Shown piece by piece: positions 51,550-60,212 of a stretch of 64,000 bases of DNA. The position numbers were made by a program, and so were the translations under genes. A model generated the notes under the pieces. It saw only the letters and a program-made list of their open reading frames with translations. It searched no databases and was not told the origin of the DNA. How positions within the stretch are numbered: position 1 is the first letter of the stretch; the number at the start of each line of letters is the position of its first letter. The stretch is from Actinomadura madurae (lineage in GTDB: Bacteria > Actinomycetota > Actinomycetes > Streptosporangiales > Streptosporangiaceae): contig NZ_FOVH01000029.1 of assembly GCF_900115095.1 (NCBI RefSeq), positions 20,980-84,979 of the forward strand. Reading direction: 5' to 3'.

Positions 51550-52404
51550 ATGAACACTCACAAGCTCCAGACGGCCGGGGCCGAGATCGTCTACGACGTC
51601 CACGGCCCCGAGGACGTGCGCCCGCCGCTCGTCATGATCGGCCAGCCCATGGACGCCACCGGATTCCGCGCGCTCGCCTCGCACTTCCCCGATCGCACCG
51701 TGGTCGCCTACGACCCGCGCGGCCTCGGCCGCAGCACCCGCGCGGACGGCCGGGACGACCATGTGCCCGAGACCCAGGCCGCCGACGTGCACGCGCTCAT
51801 CGAGGCGCTCGGCGCGGGTCCGGTCGAGATGTTCGCGAGCAGCGGCGGCGCGGTGACCGCGCTCGCCCTGGTGGCGGCGCACCCCGAGGACGTGACCGTC
51901 CTGGTGGCGCACGAGCCGCCCCTCATCCCGGTGCTCCCCGACGCCGAGGCCGCCGAACGCGCCCGCGCCGGCGTCCGCGACGCCTACGAGGGCGGGGGCT
52001 GGGGTGCCGGAATGGCGGCCTTCATCGCGATGACGTCGTGGCGGGGCGAGTTCACCGACGCCTACTTCGAGCAGCCCGCGCCCGACCCCGCCGCGTTCGG
52101 GATGCCGGCCGAGGACGACGGCTCGCGCGACGATCCGCTGCTCTCCGACCGGTCGTGGGCGGTCAGCGACCACCGGCCCGATGCCGGGGCCCTCGCCGCG
52201 GCGCCCACGCGGATCGTGATCGCGGTGGGCGAGGAGTCCGAGGGCGTCTTCACCGGGCGCACGTCGGTGGCGATGGCCGAGCTGCTCGGCCAGCGGGCGG
52301 AGGTGTTCCCGAGCCACCACGGCGGGTTCCTCGACGGCGAGTTCGGCTACGCCGGGCAGCCCGAGGCGTTCGCGCGCAGGCTTCGCGGGGTCCTTGGCGG
52401 CTGA
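51550..52404 (+). CDS. Alpha/beta-hydrolase
   Basis: A 284-residue hydrolase: VVAYDPRGLGRST as the oxyanion/strand region, nucleophile Ser in MFASSGGAVTALAL (variant of GxSxG), late His in PSHHGGFLDGEFG. No lid or signal peptide. Substrate unknown. It lies upstream of the ECF41 module, but the sigma-type promoter comes after it, so it may not belong to that operon. Confidence 0.75.
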   Translation: MNTHKLQTAGAEIVYDVHGPEDVRPPLVMIGQPMDATGFRALASHFPDRTVVAYDPRGLGRSTRADGRDDHVPETQAADVHALIEALGAGPVEMFASSGGAVTALALVAAHPEDVTVLVAHEPPLIPVLPDAEAAERARAGVRDAYEGGGWGAGMAAFIAMTSWRGEFTDAYFEQPAPDPAAFGMPAEDDGSRDDPLLSDRSWAVSDHRPDAGALAAAPTRIVIAVGEESEGVFTGRTSVAMAELLGQRAEVFPSHHGGFLDGEFGYAGQPEAFARRLRGVLGG

Positions 52405-52431
52405 CCGATCTCTGGAGAGATCTCCCGAACC

Positions 52432-52458
52432 TGTCACAGGCGGAGGAGGTGCCCGGTC
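52432..52458 (+). promoter_or_regulatory. ECF41-type promoter before the reductase-hydrolase-sigma operon
   Basis: TGTCACA (52432-52438), 16 bases, then GGTC (52455-52458). ECF41 sigma factors recognise TGTCACA-n16-CGTC; the -35 is perfect and the -10 differs in one base. It stands 53 bases before the reductase start, and the sigma gene of this type is two genes downstream, so positive autoregulation is likely. Confidence 0.7.
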
Positions 52459-52510
52459 ATAGCTGGCGACCGGGCGGCGACGGAGGCCCCCGGCGGACGG
52501 GAGGTCTCTC

Positions 52511-53263
52511 ATGAAGATCGTGGTCATCGGCGGTACCGGCATGATCGGCTCCAAGCTCGTGGCGCGGCTCGGCGAGCACGGCCACGAGGCGGTCGCGGCC
52601 GCGCCGAACACCGGCGTCAACGCGCTCACCGGCGAGGGGCTGGCCGGGGCGCTGGACGGCGCGTCGGTGGTGATCGACGTGTCCAACTCGCCGTCCTTCG
52701 AGGACGCCGCGGTGCTGGAGTTCTTCGAGACCTCGACCGGCAACCTGCTGGCCGCGGAGGAGGCGGCCGGGGTCGGCCACCACGTCGCGCTGTCGGTGGT
52801 CGGCACCGGGCGGCGGCCCGACATCGGCTACTTCCGGGCGAAGGTCGCCCAGGAGGAGCTGATCAAGGACTCGCCGATCCCGTTCTCGATCGTGCACGCG
52901 ACGCAGTTCTTCGAGTTCGCCCGCCGGATCGCGGACGAGGCCACGGACGGCGACGCGGTGCGGATGCCGCCGGTGCTCTTCCAGCCCATGGCGGGCGACG
53001 AGGTGGCCCAGAACGTCGGCAGGGTGGCGGTGGGCTCGCCGCTGAACGGCGCGGTCGAGATCGGCGGCCCCGAGCGGTTCCGGATGGACGAGTTCTTCCG
53101 GGACGCCCTGACGGCGTGGGACGACCCGCGCCGGATCGTCACCGACCCGCACGCGCACTACTTCGGCGCCGAGATGCGGGAGGGCGACCTCGTGCCGGGC
53201 GACGGCGCGACGCTCGGCGAGATCAAGTACGCCGACTGGCTGGCGAGCGGCGCCGGCAGGTAG
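52511..53263 (+). CDS. NAD(P)-binding atypical SDR / NmrA-like reductase
   Basis: A 250-residue Rossmann protein with the N-terminal GGTGMIGSKLVARL dinucleotide loop and FRAKVAQEELIKDSPIPFSI (YxxxK replaced by FRAK, so classical SDR catalysis is unlikely). It belongs to the atypical NmrA-like group. Such oxidoreductases/epimerases are the standard genomic partners of ECF41 sigma factors. ATG with GGGAGG before it. Confidence 0.8.
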   Translation: MKIVVIGGTGMIGSKLVARLGEHGHEAVAAAPNTGVNALTGEGLAGALDGASVVIDVSNSPSFEDAAVLEFFETSTGNLLAAEEAAGVGHHVALSVVGTGRRPDIGYFRAKVAQEELIKDSPIPFSIVHATQFFEFARRIADEATDGDAVRMPPVLFQPMAGDEVAQNVGRVAVGSPLNGAVEIGGPERFRMDEFFRDALTAWDDPRRIVTDPHAHYFGAEMREGDLVPGDGATLGEIKYADWLASGAGR

Positions 53264-53327
53264 CGCGGCCCGCCCGGACGGCGCCCGGACGACGTCCGGG
53301 CGGAACCGACACCGAAGGGAAGAAGCC

Positions 53328-54053
53328 ATGAGCAGCACCGAACGGCCCACCGTCGTCCTGGTCCACGGGGCCTTCGCCGAGTCGGCGAGTTGGAACCGCG
53401 TCATCGCGGGCCTGCACGACCGCGGCCTGCCCGCCGTCGCCGTCGCCAACCCGCTGCGCGGCCTGGCCGGGGACGCCGCCTACGTGCGCGACGTGATCGA
53501 CGGCATCGGCCGGCCGGTCGTCCTCGTCGGCCACTCCTACGGCGGCATGGTGATCACCGAGGCGGCGGCGGGCCTGGAGGCCGTGCGCTCGCTGGTCTAC
53601 GTCGCGGCGTTCGCCCCGGACCCCGGCGAGAGCGCGCTGCTGCTGTCCGGCAAGTTCGAGGGCAGCACCCTGGCGAGCGCGCTGGTCGCGTACCCGGTGT
53701 CCACGGGGGGCAACGAGGTCCGGATCGCCGACGACAAGTACCACCGGCAGTTCTGCGCCGATGTGGACGCCGGCGAGGCGGCCCTTATGGCGTCGACCCA
53801 GCGCCCGGTCACCGAGCGCGCGCTGACCGACGGGCTCGGCACGAGCGAGCCGGCGTGGAGTACCAGGCCGTCGTGGTTCGTCATCGGCGAGGGCGACCTC
53901 AACATCCCCGCGGCGGCGGTGCGGTTCATGGCCGAACGCGCCTCCTCGCGCGGAACCCGGGAGATCCCCGGCGGCTCGCACGCGATCGCGGTGTCCCGGC
54001 CCGACGCCGTGGTCGCGAGCATCCTCGACGCCGTCGGGGACGAGGCAGGCTGA
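53328..54053 (+). CDS. Alpha/beta-hydrolase (EstC/MenH-like)
   Basis: A 241-residue hydrolase: VVLVHGAFAESASWNRVIAG at the N-terminus, Ser in GHSYGGMVITEA, His in IPGGSHAIAVSRP and Asp in the GEGDLNIP region. It resembles small actinobacterial esterases of the hydroxynitrile-lyase/EstC branch. Second gene of the ECF41-linked operon, RBS GAAGGGAAG. Confidence 0.82.
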   Translation: MSSTERPTVVLVHGAFAESASWNRVIAGLHDRGLPAVAVANPLRGLAGDAAYVRDVIDGIGRPVVLVGHSYGGMVITEAAAGLEAVRSLVYVAAFAPDPGESALLLSGKFEGSTLASALVAYPVSTGGNEVRIADDKYHRQFCADVDAGEAALMASTQRPVTERALTDGLGTSEPAWSTRPSWFVIGEGDLNIPAAAVRFMAERASSRGTREIPGGSHAIAVSRPDAVVASILDAVGDEAG

Positions 54054-54123
54054 GCCCCGAGCCGTCGTCCGGGAGGGCCCGGTGCCCTGCCGGGAGCCGT
54101 TCGCGGGTAGGAGAGGATCGGAG

Positions 54124-55050
54124 GTGTCCGGCTACCAGCGAGACGGGGGGATCATCGTGGGGGGCATCGGGCCGGCGGAACGGGACGATCTCGGCGAGGC
54201 CGCGGCGGTGTTCGCCGGCGTGCGGCCGCGCCTGTTCGGCATCGCGTACCGGATGCTGGGCAGCGCCACCGAGGCCGAGGACCTGGTGCAGGACGTCTGG
54301 CTGCGCTGGCAGACCACCGACCGCGGCACCGTGGCCGAGCCCGCCGCGTTCCTTGCGACGGCGACCACCCGGCTCGCGATCAACGTGCTGCGGTCGGCGC
54401 GGGTCCGCCGCGAGACCTATGTCGGCCCCTGGCTGCCCGAACCCGTCGACACCGGCGCCGACCCGCACCTCGGCGCCGAGCGCGGGGAGGCCCTCAGCCT
54501 GGCGATCCTGTTCCTTCTGGAGAAGCTCTCGCCCACCGAGCGCGCGGCCTACGTCCTGCGGGAGGCGTTCGACTACCCCTATCCGCAGATCGCCGAGATC
54601 GTCCAGGTCAGCGACGTCGCGGTTCGGCAGCTCGTCAGCCGGGCCCGCAAGCACCTGCGGTCCGAGCGGCGGGCCCCGGTGACCGGGGCCGAGCGGCGGC
54701 GGCTGCTGACCGCCTTCGTCGCCGCCGCCCGCACCGGGGACCTCACCGCCCTGGAGGCGATCCTCGCGGCGGACGTGATCAGCTACTCCGACGGCGGCGG
54801 CGCCGTCCGGGCCTCGCGCTTCCCCGTGGTGGGGGCGTTCCGCGTCGCCAAGTACGTCCGGGCCTTCGCGGACCGGTTCTGGGACGGGGTCGACGTCCAG
54901 TGGGCCCACGTGAACGGGCAGGAGGCCGCCCTGCTCCACCGGGAGGGCGAGCTGTTCACCGTCCTCGCCGTCGACGCCTCCGGCCCGCGCATCGACCGGG
55001 TCCTGTGGATGATGAATCCCGCCAAGATCACGGCGGCGTCCGCCGGGTGA
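54124..55050 (+). CDS. ECF41-type RNA polymerase sigma factor with SnoaL-like tail
   Basis: A 308-residue sigma factor: region 2 (GIAYRMLGSATEAEDLVQDV), region 4 (ALSLAILFLLEKLSPTERAA, IAEIVQVSDVAVRQLVSRAR) and a C-terminal NTF2/SnoaL-like domain (about 205-300, ending RIDRVLWMMNPAKI). In ECF41 factors this tail acts as a built-in switch in place of an anti-sigma factor. GTG start at 54124 behind AGAGGATCGGAG. The linked reductase and hydrolase and the upstream TGTCACA promoter support the class. Confidence 0.88.
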   Translation: MSGYQRDGGIIVGGIGPAERDDLGEAAAVFAGVRPRLFGIAYRMLGSATEAEDLVQDVWLRWQTTDRGTVAEPAAFLATATTRLAINVLRSARVRRETYVGPWLPEPVDTGADPHLGAERGEALSLAILFLLEKLSPTERAAYVLREAFDYPYPQIAEIVQVSDVAVRQLVSRARKHLRSERRAPVTGAERRRLLTAFVAAARTGDLTALEAILAADVISYSDGGGAVRASRFPVVGAFRVAKYVRAFADRFWDGVDVQWAHVNGQEAALLHREGELFTVLAVDASGPRIDRVLWMMNPAKITAASAG

Positions 55051-55058
55051 GCCGGCCG

Positions 55059-55094
55059 GCCGGGGCCCGCGGCGCCGGCGCCGCGGGCCCCGGC
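55059..55094. terminator. 36-base perfect palindrome, bidirectional terminator
   Basis: Positions 55059-55076 are the exact reverse complement of 55077-55094, all G/C, between the sigma gene (ends 55050) and the convergent permease gene (ends 55097). As a hairpin the minimal loop would come from the central GC pairs. It should stop both transcripts. Confidence 0.8.
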
Positions 55095-55096
55095 GC

Positions 55097-56494
55097 TCAC
55101 CACCAGCCGAAGGCGAGCCAGGTGAGGAACGGCGCGATGGGGATCGAGACGAGGCCGTAGATGAGCAGCTGGCGGAACAGCCGGGGCCGCGCCGAGGGTT
55201 CGGCGGCTCCGAGGATCAGGCCGCCGGTGATGCCGAGCGGGTTGATGTCGACCAGCACCGATGCCAGCGCGAGCGCGAGGACCCCGCCGACCGGGGAGAC
55301 GCCGTCTGCGACCAGCGGCGGCAGCAGCGGCATCGTGGTCACGAACACCGCGATGGAGCTGGCGGCGAACGAGGTGACCCCGGCGATGTAGCAGAGCACC
55401 AGCAGGCTGAGCAGGGGCGAGCCGTCCACCCTGAGCATGTCGCTGATCTGCTTGAACGCGCCCAGGTGCTGCATCAGGCCGACGTAGGTCAGCAGCCCGC
55501 CGATCAGCAGCACCACGTTCCACGGAATCCGGGAGACGATCTCGCCGGACGGCAGCCGGAACGCCAGCTGCAGGAGCAGCGCCGCGGTGACGCCGAGGTA
55601 GCCGACGTGCATGTCCCAGCCGACGGAGAGGACGACGACCGCGAGCAGGGCGCCGATCGTGAGGGCGCGGACGCCGGGGGGCTGATCGGCCGTCTCCGCC
55701 GGCGGGGTGGAGACGACCGTCGCCGTCCCGCCCTTGGCGGTGGAGACCGGCGCCGCCCCCGGAGCCTCCGATCCGCCGCCGCCGGATCCGCCGCCGCCCG
55801 GTGCGGGGTCGTCCGGGGCGAGGTCGTCCGGTGCGGGGCCCTCCGGGGTGGCGGGACGGGGCGCGCCGGAGATGCGGCCGGGCGGGACGGCGCCCGTCCG
55901 GGTGCCGACGATCAGCAGGGCCGTGCACACGACCAGCCCGGTGACCAGGCCGCCGAGCAGGAAGGTCACCGGTGCCGAGCCGGGCAGCCCGAGGCCCTGC
56001 TTCTCGCTCAGCTCGCGCGCCGTGACGCCGTAGACGGCGAGCGGCGAGAGCAGCCCGCTGATGATCCCGGTGACGCCGAGGACGGCCGCGATCAGCGGCG
56101 AGATCCGGTAGCGCGCGGCGAAGCCGAGCGCGATCGGCGAGACGATGGCGGTCGCCGCGGCCGGCAGGGTGCCGACCGCGGTGAGCACCGCGCCGATCAC
56201 GAACGGGACCAGCACGATCAGCACCAGCCGGCCGCGGACCAGCCGCAGCAGCAGGTCGAGCAGCCAGTCGAGGGTCCCGTTCAGATGCGCGACGGCGAAC
56301 AGTGCCGTCACCCCGACGATCAGCACGAAGAAGTCGGCCGGGAAGAAGCCCGTCACGTCGTCGGTGGCGACATCGGCGGCGAGGCCGATCAGGAACGCGG
56401 CCGCGAGGGCGCCCAGCCCGAGGTCGAACGCGGGGATCAGGGTCGCCGCGAAGAGGGCGACCAGGATGATGATGGACAGGGTTGCCATGCTCAT
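55097..56494 (-). CDS. SLC13/MatC-type carboxylate permease
   Basis: A 465-residue membrane protein: N-terminal block of about six helices starting LSIIILVALFAATLIPAFDL with GAVLTAVGTLPAAATAIVSP, a long loop (about 205-285) containing a Gly/Ser-repeat linker, and a second block with SFAASSIAVFVTTMPLLPPL and VLVDINPLGITGG. The two re-entrant loop motifs are those of the ion-transporter/SLC13 superfamily. It probably imports a di- or monocarboxylate that the CoA-transferase next to it activates. ATG at 56494 with a weak RBS. Confidence 0.8.
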   Translation of the reverse strand: MSMATLSIIILVALFAATLIPAFDLGLGALAAAFLIGLAADVATDDVTGFFPADFFVLIVGVTALFAVAHLNGTLDWLLDLLLRLVRGRLVLIVLVPFVIGAVLTAVGTLPAAATAIVSPIALGFAARYRISPLIAAVLGVTGIISGLLSPLAVYGVTARELSEKQGLGLPGSAPVTFLLGGLVTGLVVCTALLIVGTRTGAVPPGRISGAPRPATPEGPAPDDLAPDDPAPGGGGSGGGGSEAPGAAPVSTAKGGTATVVSTPPAETADQPPGVRALTIGALLAVVVLSVGWDMHVGYLGVTAALLLQLAFRLPSGEIVSRIPWNVVLLIGGLLTYVGLMQHLGAFKQISDMLRVDGSPLLSLLVLCYIAGVTSFAASSIAVFVTTMPLLPPLVADGVSPVGGVLALALASVLVDINPLGITGGLILGAAEPSARPRLFRQLLIYGLVSIPIAPFLTWLAFGWW

Positions 56495-56511
56495 GGGCGG
56501 TTCTTTCTCGG

Positions 56512-57699
56512 TCAGACCACGCCGCGGTGGCGCAGGTCGTCGATCTCCGGGTCCCCGAGCCCGGCGAGGTCTCGCAGTACCTCGGCGGTGTGCTCGCCGA
56601 GGGCCGGCGCCGTGCGGCCGATCGTGCCGCCGAAGCCGGAGAAGCGGCCGGCCGGCGCCTGCATGAGGTGCCGGCGCCCGGTGCGCTCGTCCCGTACCTC
56701 CACCACCGACCCGCGGGCGCGGATGTGCGGGTCGGCGCAGATGTCCGCCGCCGAGTTCACCGGTCCGGCGGCCACCCCGGCGTCGTCGAGCAGCGCCATC
56801 AGCGGGTCGAGGTCGTGGGCCGCGACGAAGGCGGCGACCCGCGCCTCGATCTCCTCGCGGTGCTCCAGCCGGGCGGTCATGGTGTCGTGGACGGCGAGGT
56901 CCGCGGCGTCCATGACCTTGATCAGCCGGCGCCACATCTGCTCGGTCGAGGCGGGCAGGGCCAGCCACCGGCCGTCGCGGGTCCGGTAGAGGCTGTTGGG
57001 GCTGATGTGGGGGTTCTGGTTGCCCTGGCGCTCGCGGTTCTCCCCGGTCGCGCCGTACTCGACGACGAAGTCCTCCATCATCCGCAGCAGCGGCTCGTAG
57101 AGGGGGATGTCGGCGAGCTGGGCCTCGCCGGTGAGGTCCCGCTGGCGCAGCGCGAGCATGGCCGCGAACGCGGCGTAGATGCCGGTGACGCCGTCGGCCA
57201 CCGGGTATCCGGCGAAGACCGGCGGCCGCTCCGGGTCGCCCGTGCGGTAGGTCAGGCCCGCGAAGGCCTCCGCGACGCGGGCGAAGCCGGGGCGGTCGGC
57301 GTAGGGGCCGGTGCGCCCGAACGCGCTCACGTGCACCATGACCAGGTCGGGCCGGTACGCCCGGAGGTCGTCGAAGTCGATGCGGAACCGCCGCAGCGTC
57401 GCCGGGCGGAAGTTGGTCACCACGATGTCCGCGGACGCGGCCAGCCGGCCGACGAGGGCGGCGGCCTCGGCGTGGTGCAGGTCGATCGTGACGCTCCGCT
57501 TGGCGCGCGCCAGCATCGACCAGGCCGCCGACTCGCCGTCCTCCAGCGGCGGGTACCGGCGCGCCGGGTCGCCGTCGGCGGGATGCTCGATCTTGATCAC
57601 CTCGGCGCCGAACTCGCCGAGCAGCGAGGACGCCAGGGGGCCGGCCAGGATCGTCGAGACGTCCAGGACGCGCACTCCGCTCAGCGGACCGTCGGGCAC
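56512..57699 (-). CDS. CaiB/BaiF (class III) CoA-transferase
   Basis: A 395-residue CoA-transferase of the formyl-CoA transferase family: VLDVSTILAGPLASSLLGEF, AEVIKIEHPADGDPARR, VVTNFRPATLRRF and ADIPLYEPLLRMM with the catalytic Asp that forms the acyl-enzyme anhydride. It moves CoA onto a carboxylate, likely the one carried by the adjacent permease. GTG start at 57699 with AAAGGAA 6 bases before. Divergent from the LysR gene. Confidence 0.88.
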   Translation of the reverse strand: MPDGPLSGVRVLDVSTILAGPLASSLLGEFGAEVIKIEHPADGDPARRYPPLEDGESAAWSMLARAKRSVTIDLHHAEAAALVGRLAASADIVVTNFRPATLRRFRIDFDDLRAYRPDLVMVHVSAFGRTGPYADRPGFARVAEAFAGLTYRTGDPERPPVFAGYPVADGVTGIYAAFAAMLALRQRDLTGEAQLADIPLYEPLLRMMEDFVVEYGATGENRERQGNQNPHISPNSLYRTRDGRWLALPASTEQMWRRLIKVMDAADLAVHDTMTARLEHREEIEARVAAFVAAHDLDPLMALLDDAGVAAGPVNSAADICADPHIRARGSVVEVRDERTGRRHLMQAPAGRFSGFGGTIGRTAPALGEHTAEVLRDLAGLGDPEIDDLRHRGVV

Positions 57700-57801
57700 T
57701 GGGGATTCCTTTCACGTCGGCGGCATCGCCGGCCCGGAGATCGGGCTTACGTCAACATGCCCTGTCGCTGGGCTGCGGGGAAGACGTGATCAGAGCTCAC
57801 G

Positions 57802-57825
57802 GGTGAAAGCTTTTACCTTTATAGT
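57802..57825. promoter_or_regulatory. LysR-type operator and promoter between lysR and CoA-transferase
   Basis: GGTGAAAGCTTTTACC (57802-57817) is palindromic except for one pair, followed by TATAGT (57820-57825), a good -10 for the rightward LysR gene, whose GTG start is only 6 bases later. That gene may therefore be transcribed as a leaderless mRNA. The palindrome overlaps the promoter as expected for autorepression. Confidence 0.55.
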
Positions 57826-57831
57826 GGCCCG

Positions 57832-58776
57832 GTGCGGGTGGAGCGGGCGCGGTACTTCCTCGCCGCGATCGAGACCGGGTCGCTGCGCGCGGCGGCGGCG
57901 CGGTGCGGCGTGAGCCAGCCCACCATCGGGCAGCAGATCGCGTTGCTGGAGGAGGAGCTCGACGTCGTCCTGCTCACCCGCAGCAGGCACGGCGTGCGTC
58001 CGACGGCGGCCGGCCAGGCCCTGATCGAGCCGCTCGGACGGCTCGTGGCGGCCGAGGACGCGGTGCGCGAGTCGGCCATGGAGTCCGGCGCCGCCTACCA
58101 CGGCCGGGTCCGGATCGGCGGCGTCTCGGTGACCGCGGAGACGATCATCGCGCCGGTGGTCGGCCGGCTGCGGGAGCGGCACCCGGGGCTGCGGTTCACC
58201 GTCCACGAGGGCGCCTCGGCCGCCATCGAGGCCGCGGTGCTCGACGGGACGCTGGACTTCGGGGTGGTCACCACGCCGGTGAGCCCGGCCGCCCCGGGGC
58301 TGCGCCGGATCCCGCTCGTGTCCGCCGCCGTCGGGGTCTGGGTGCGGACCGACCACCCGCTGGCCGGACGCGACCACGTCCACTGGCGCGACCTGGAGAC
58401 CTGGCCCATCGTCACCATGCGCGCGGGCACGGTCCTGTGGGAGATGCTGCACCGGCACATGGCCGATCCCGACGTCGTCGTCCAGGCCATGTCGGCGCGC
58501 ACCGTGAAGGTGATGGTCGGCCGGGGGGCCGGGCTCGGCATCCTCGCCCGCTTCGACACGTCGGCGGACATCACCGAGCTGGTCTGGCTCCCCGTGCGCG
58601 ACGCGCCGCCCGTCCAGCTGTGCCTGACGCAGCGGCGGGACGGGCGGCCGTCGCGGTCCGCCCTGATCGTCCGCCGGCTCATCCGCGCCGAGGCCGACGG
58701 GCTGGCCGGACGGGAGTCCCCGCCACGGGAGGAAGGGCGGGGGGACGGCCCCGTCCGGCCGGACCGCGTACCCTGA
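57832..58776 (+). CDS. LysR-family regulator
   Basis: A 314-residue LysR regulator: N-terminal wHTH (ARYFLAAIETGSLRAAAARC, GVSQPTIGQQIALLEEELDV) and a periplasmic-binding-type effector domain (about 90-290, HGRVRIGGVSVTAETIIAPV). It is divergent from the CoA-transferase/permease pair and probably controls it with the transported acid or its CoA ester as effector. The GTG start at 57832 has no RBS and lies at the expected transcription start. Confidence 0.88.
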   Translation: MRVERARYFLAAIETGSLRAAAARCGVSQPTIGQQIALLEEELDVVLLTRSRHGVRPTAAGQALIEPLGRLVAAEDAVRESAMESGAAYHGRVRIGGVSVTAETIIAPVVGRLRERHPGLRFTVHEGASAAIEAAVLDGTLDFGVVTTPVSPAAPGLRRIPLVSAAVGVWVRTDHPLAGRDHVHWRDLETWPIVTMRAGTVLWEMLHRHMADPDVVVQAMSARTVKVMVGRGAGLGILARFDTSADITELVWLPVRDAPPVQLCLTQRRDGRPSRSALIVRRLIRAEADGLAGRESPPREEGRGDGPVRPDRVP

Positions 58777-58777
58777 C

Positions 58778-58800
58778 GGGCCACCGGGTCCCGGCGGCCC
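58778..58800. terminator. Hairpin between convergent LysR and esterase genes
   Basis: GGGCCACCGGG / CCGGCGGCCC with one mismatch, directly after the LysR stop. A moderate terminator candidate. Confidence 0.4.
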
Positions 58801-58826
58801 GCCGGGCGCGTTCTCCCGCGCTCCGG

Positions 58827-60212
58827 TCAGCCGATGGCGCAGGTGTTGACCACGTCGCCGGAGGTCTGGCGGGGGATGGTGGCGCTGGGCGGGGGCGCCT
58901 GACCGCCACCCGGGCCCACCCAGCGTTCGAGGGCCTCGAAGGCCGTCCGCATGCAGGGGAGCAGCGGCCGCATCCTGCCGGGGAACAGGTCGTATTCGAG
59001 GTCGAGATGGGACGCGCCCTCGATCCGGTAGTAGCGGTGCAGCCCGCCCCGGCCCTGCGCACGGATCTTCCGGGCGTAGGCGTCGCCGTGGACCTTGATC
59101 GGAAGCAGGGTGTCCAGCGTGCCCTGCACCGTGATCATCGGTTTGCCGATGCGGCCGGTCATGCCCAGCCGCGCCACCGTCCGGTGGACGCTCCTCGGGC
59201 GCGAGTAGTAGCGGTAGTCGGTGTCGCAGTTCGGCGTGCCGCTCTCGCAGTACGGGATGCCCGCCTCCAGGTCGCCGTCGTAGGCCGGGTCGACCTCCTC
59301 ACGGTAGATGCGCTGCGTGTTGTCCCAGATGAAGCGGTAGTTGAAGTCCCACAGGAACTCCGAGCCGGGGGCGAAGCCGGCCTTCAGCATCGCGGCGTGC
59401 GCGATCGGGTCGCCCGTCGCCGCGTAGGCGGGGTAGTTGCGCAGCGCCTCCGGCAGGTAGACCAGCGCGTTGTTCCCGTTGTCGCGCGGCCAGTACGTGC
59501 CTTCGGAGTCCACCCCGCCGTCGTAGAGCTCGGGGTGGTTCTCCAGGGCCCAGCGCACCATCTGGCCGCCGTTGGAGATGCCCGCGGCGTACGTCCTGGT
59601 CAGGCGCCTGCCGTAGTGGCGGGCCACCGTCGCCTTGGCGGCCACGGTGACCTGGATCATCCGCCGGTACCACTCCGCGACGGCGTCCCCCGGCCGCTTG
59701 CCGTCCCGGTAGAACTGGTTGCCGTTGCTGCCCTTGTCGGTCGAGGCGAAGGCGTACCCCTTCGACAGCACCCAGTCGGAGATGGTGAAGTCGTTGGCGT
59801 ACTGGCGGCGGGTCCCCGGCGCCCCGGACACCACCAGCCCGCCGTTCCACCGCTTCGGAAGGCGGATCACGAACTGGGAGTCGTGGTTCCAACCGTGGGT
59901 GGTGTTGAACGAGGAGTCGTCGCGGAAGTACCCGTCGATCTGGATCCCCGGCACTCCGCTCGGGTTCCGGGTGGCCGCCGAGTGCAATCCCTCCCAGTCG
60001 GACTTGTCGGTGTGGCCCGAGGCGACCGTGCCGGCGGTGGTCAGGTCGTCCAGGCAGGCGGCGACCTGATGCACCGCGCCGGGGACGCGCACCCGGTTCA
60101 TGTGGGCGCAGCGGGCGTCCGCGTGGGCGGACGGCACCGCGACGGCCAGCGGAACCGCCAGCAGCGACCCCAGCAGGGCCGGGAGAACGGGGGATCTGCG
60201 GAGTAACGGCAT
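58827..60212 (-). CDS. Secreted tannase / 3-hydroxybutyrate-oligomer-hydrolase-like esterase
   Basis: A 461-residue exported hydrolase: signal peptide about 1-32 (LLGSLLAVPLAVAVPSAHAD), Ser nucleophile in AAGISNGGQMVRWALE, Asp in TVQGTLDTLLP and His in IEGASHLDLEYDLFPG. The SNGG elbow is found in 3HB-oligomer hydrolases and tannase-like esterases. Several Cys pairs suggest disulfides outside the cell. The substrate (polyester oligomers or plant phenolic esters) is not decided. Confidence 0.7.
   Translation of the reverse strand: MPLLRRSPVLPALLGSLLAVPLAVAVPSAHADARCAHMNRVRVPGAVHQVAACLDDLTTAGTVASGHTDKSDWEGLHSAATRNPSGVPGIQIDGYFRDDSSFNTTHGWNHDSQFVIRLPKRWNGGLVVSGAPGTRRQYANDFTISDWVLSKGYAFASTDKGSNGNQFYRDGKRPGDAVAEWYRRMIQVTVAAKATVARHYGRRLTRTYAAGISNGGQMVRWALENHPELYDGGVDSEGTYWPRDNGNNALVYLPEALRNYPAYAATGDPIAHAAMLKAGFAPGSEFLWDFNYRFIWDNTQRIYREEVDPAYDGDLEAGIPYCESGTPNCDTDYRYYSRPRSVHRTVARLGMTGRIGKPMITVQGTLDTLLPIKVHGDAYARKIRAQGRGGLHRYYRIEGASHLDLEYDLFPGRMRPLLPCMRTAFEALERWVGPGGGQAPPPSATIPRQTSGDVVNTCAIG

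Noticed and set aside
55097..57715. Single 872-codon frame joining CoA-transferase antisense-frame and permease
   Set aside because: The first 407 codons are a frame-shifted shadow of the CaiB gene; the permease has its own ATG at 56494.
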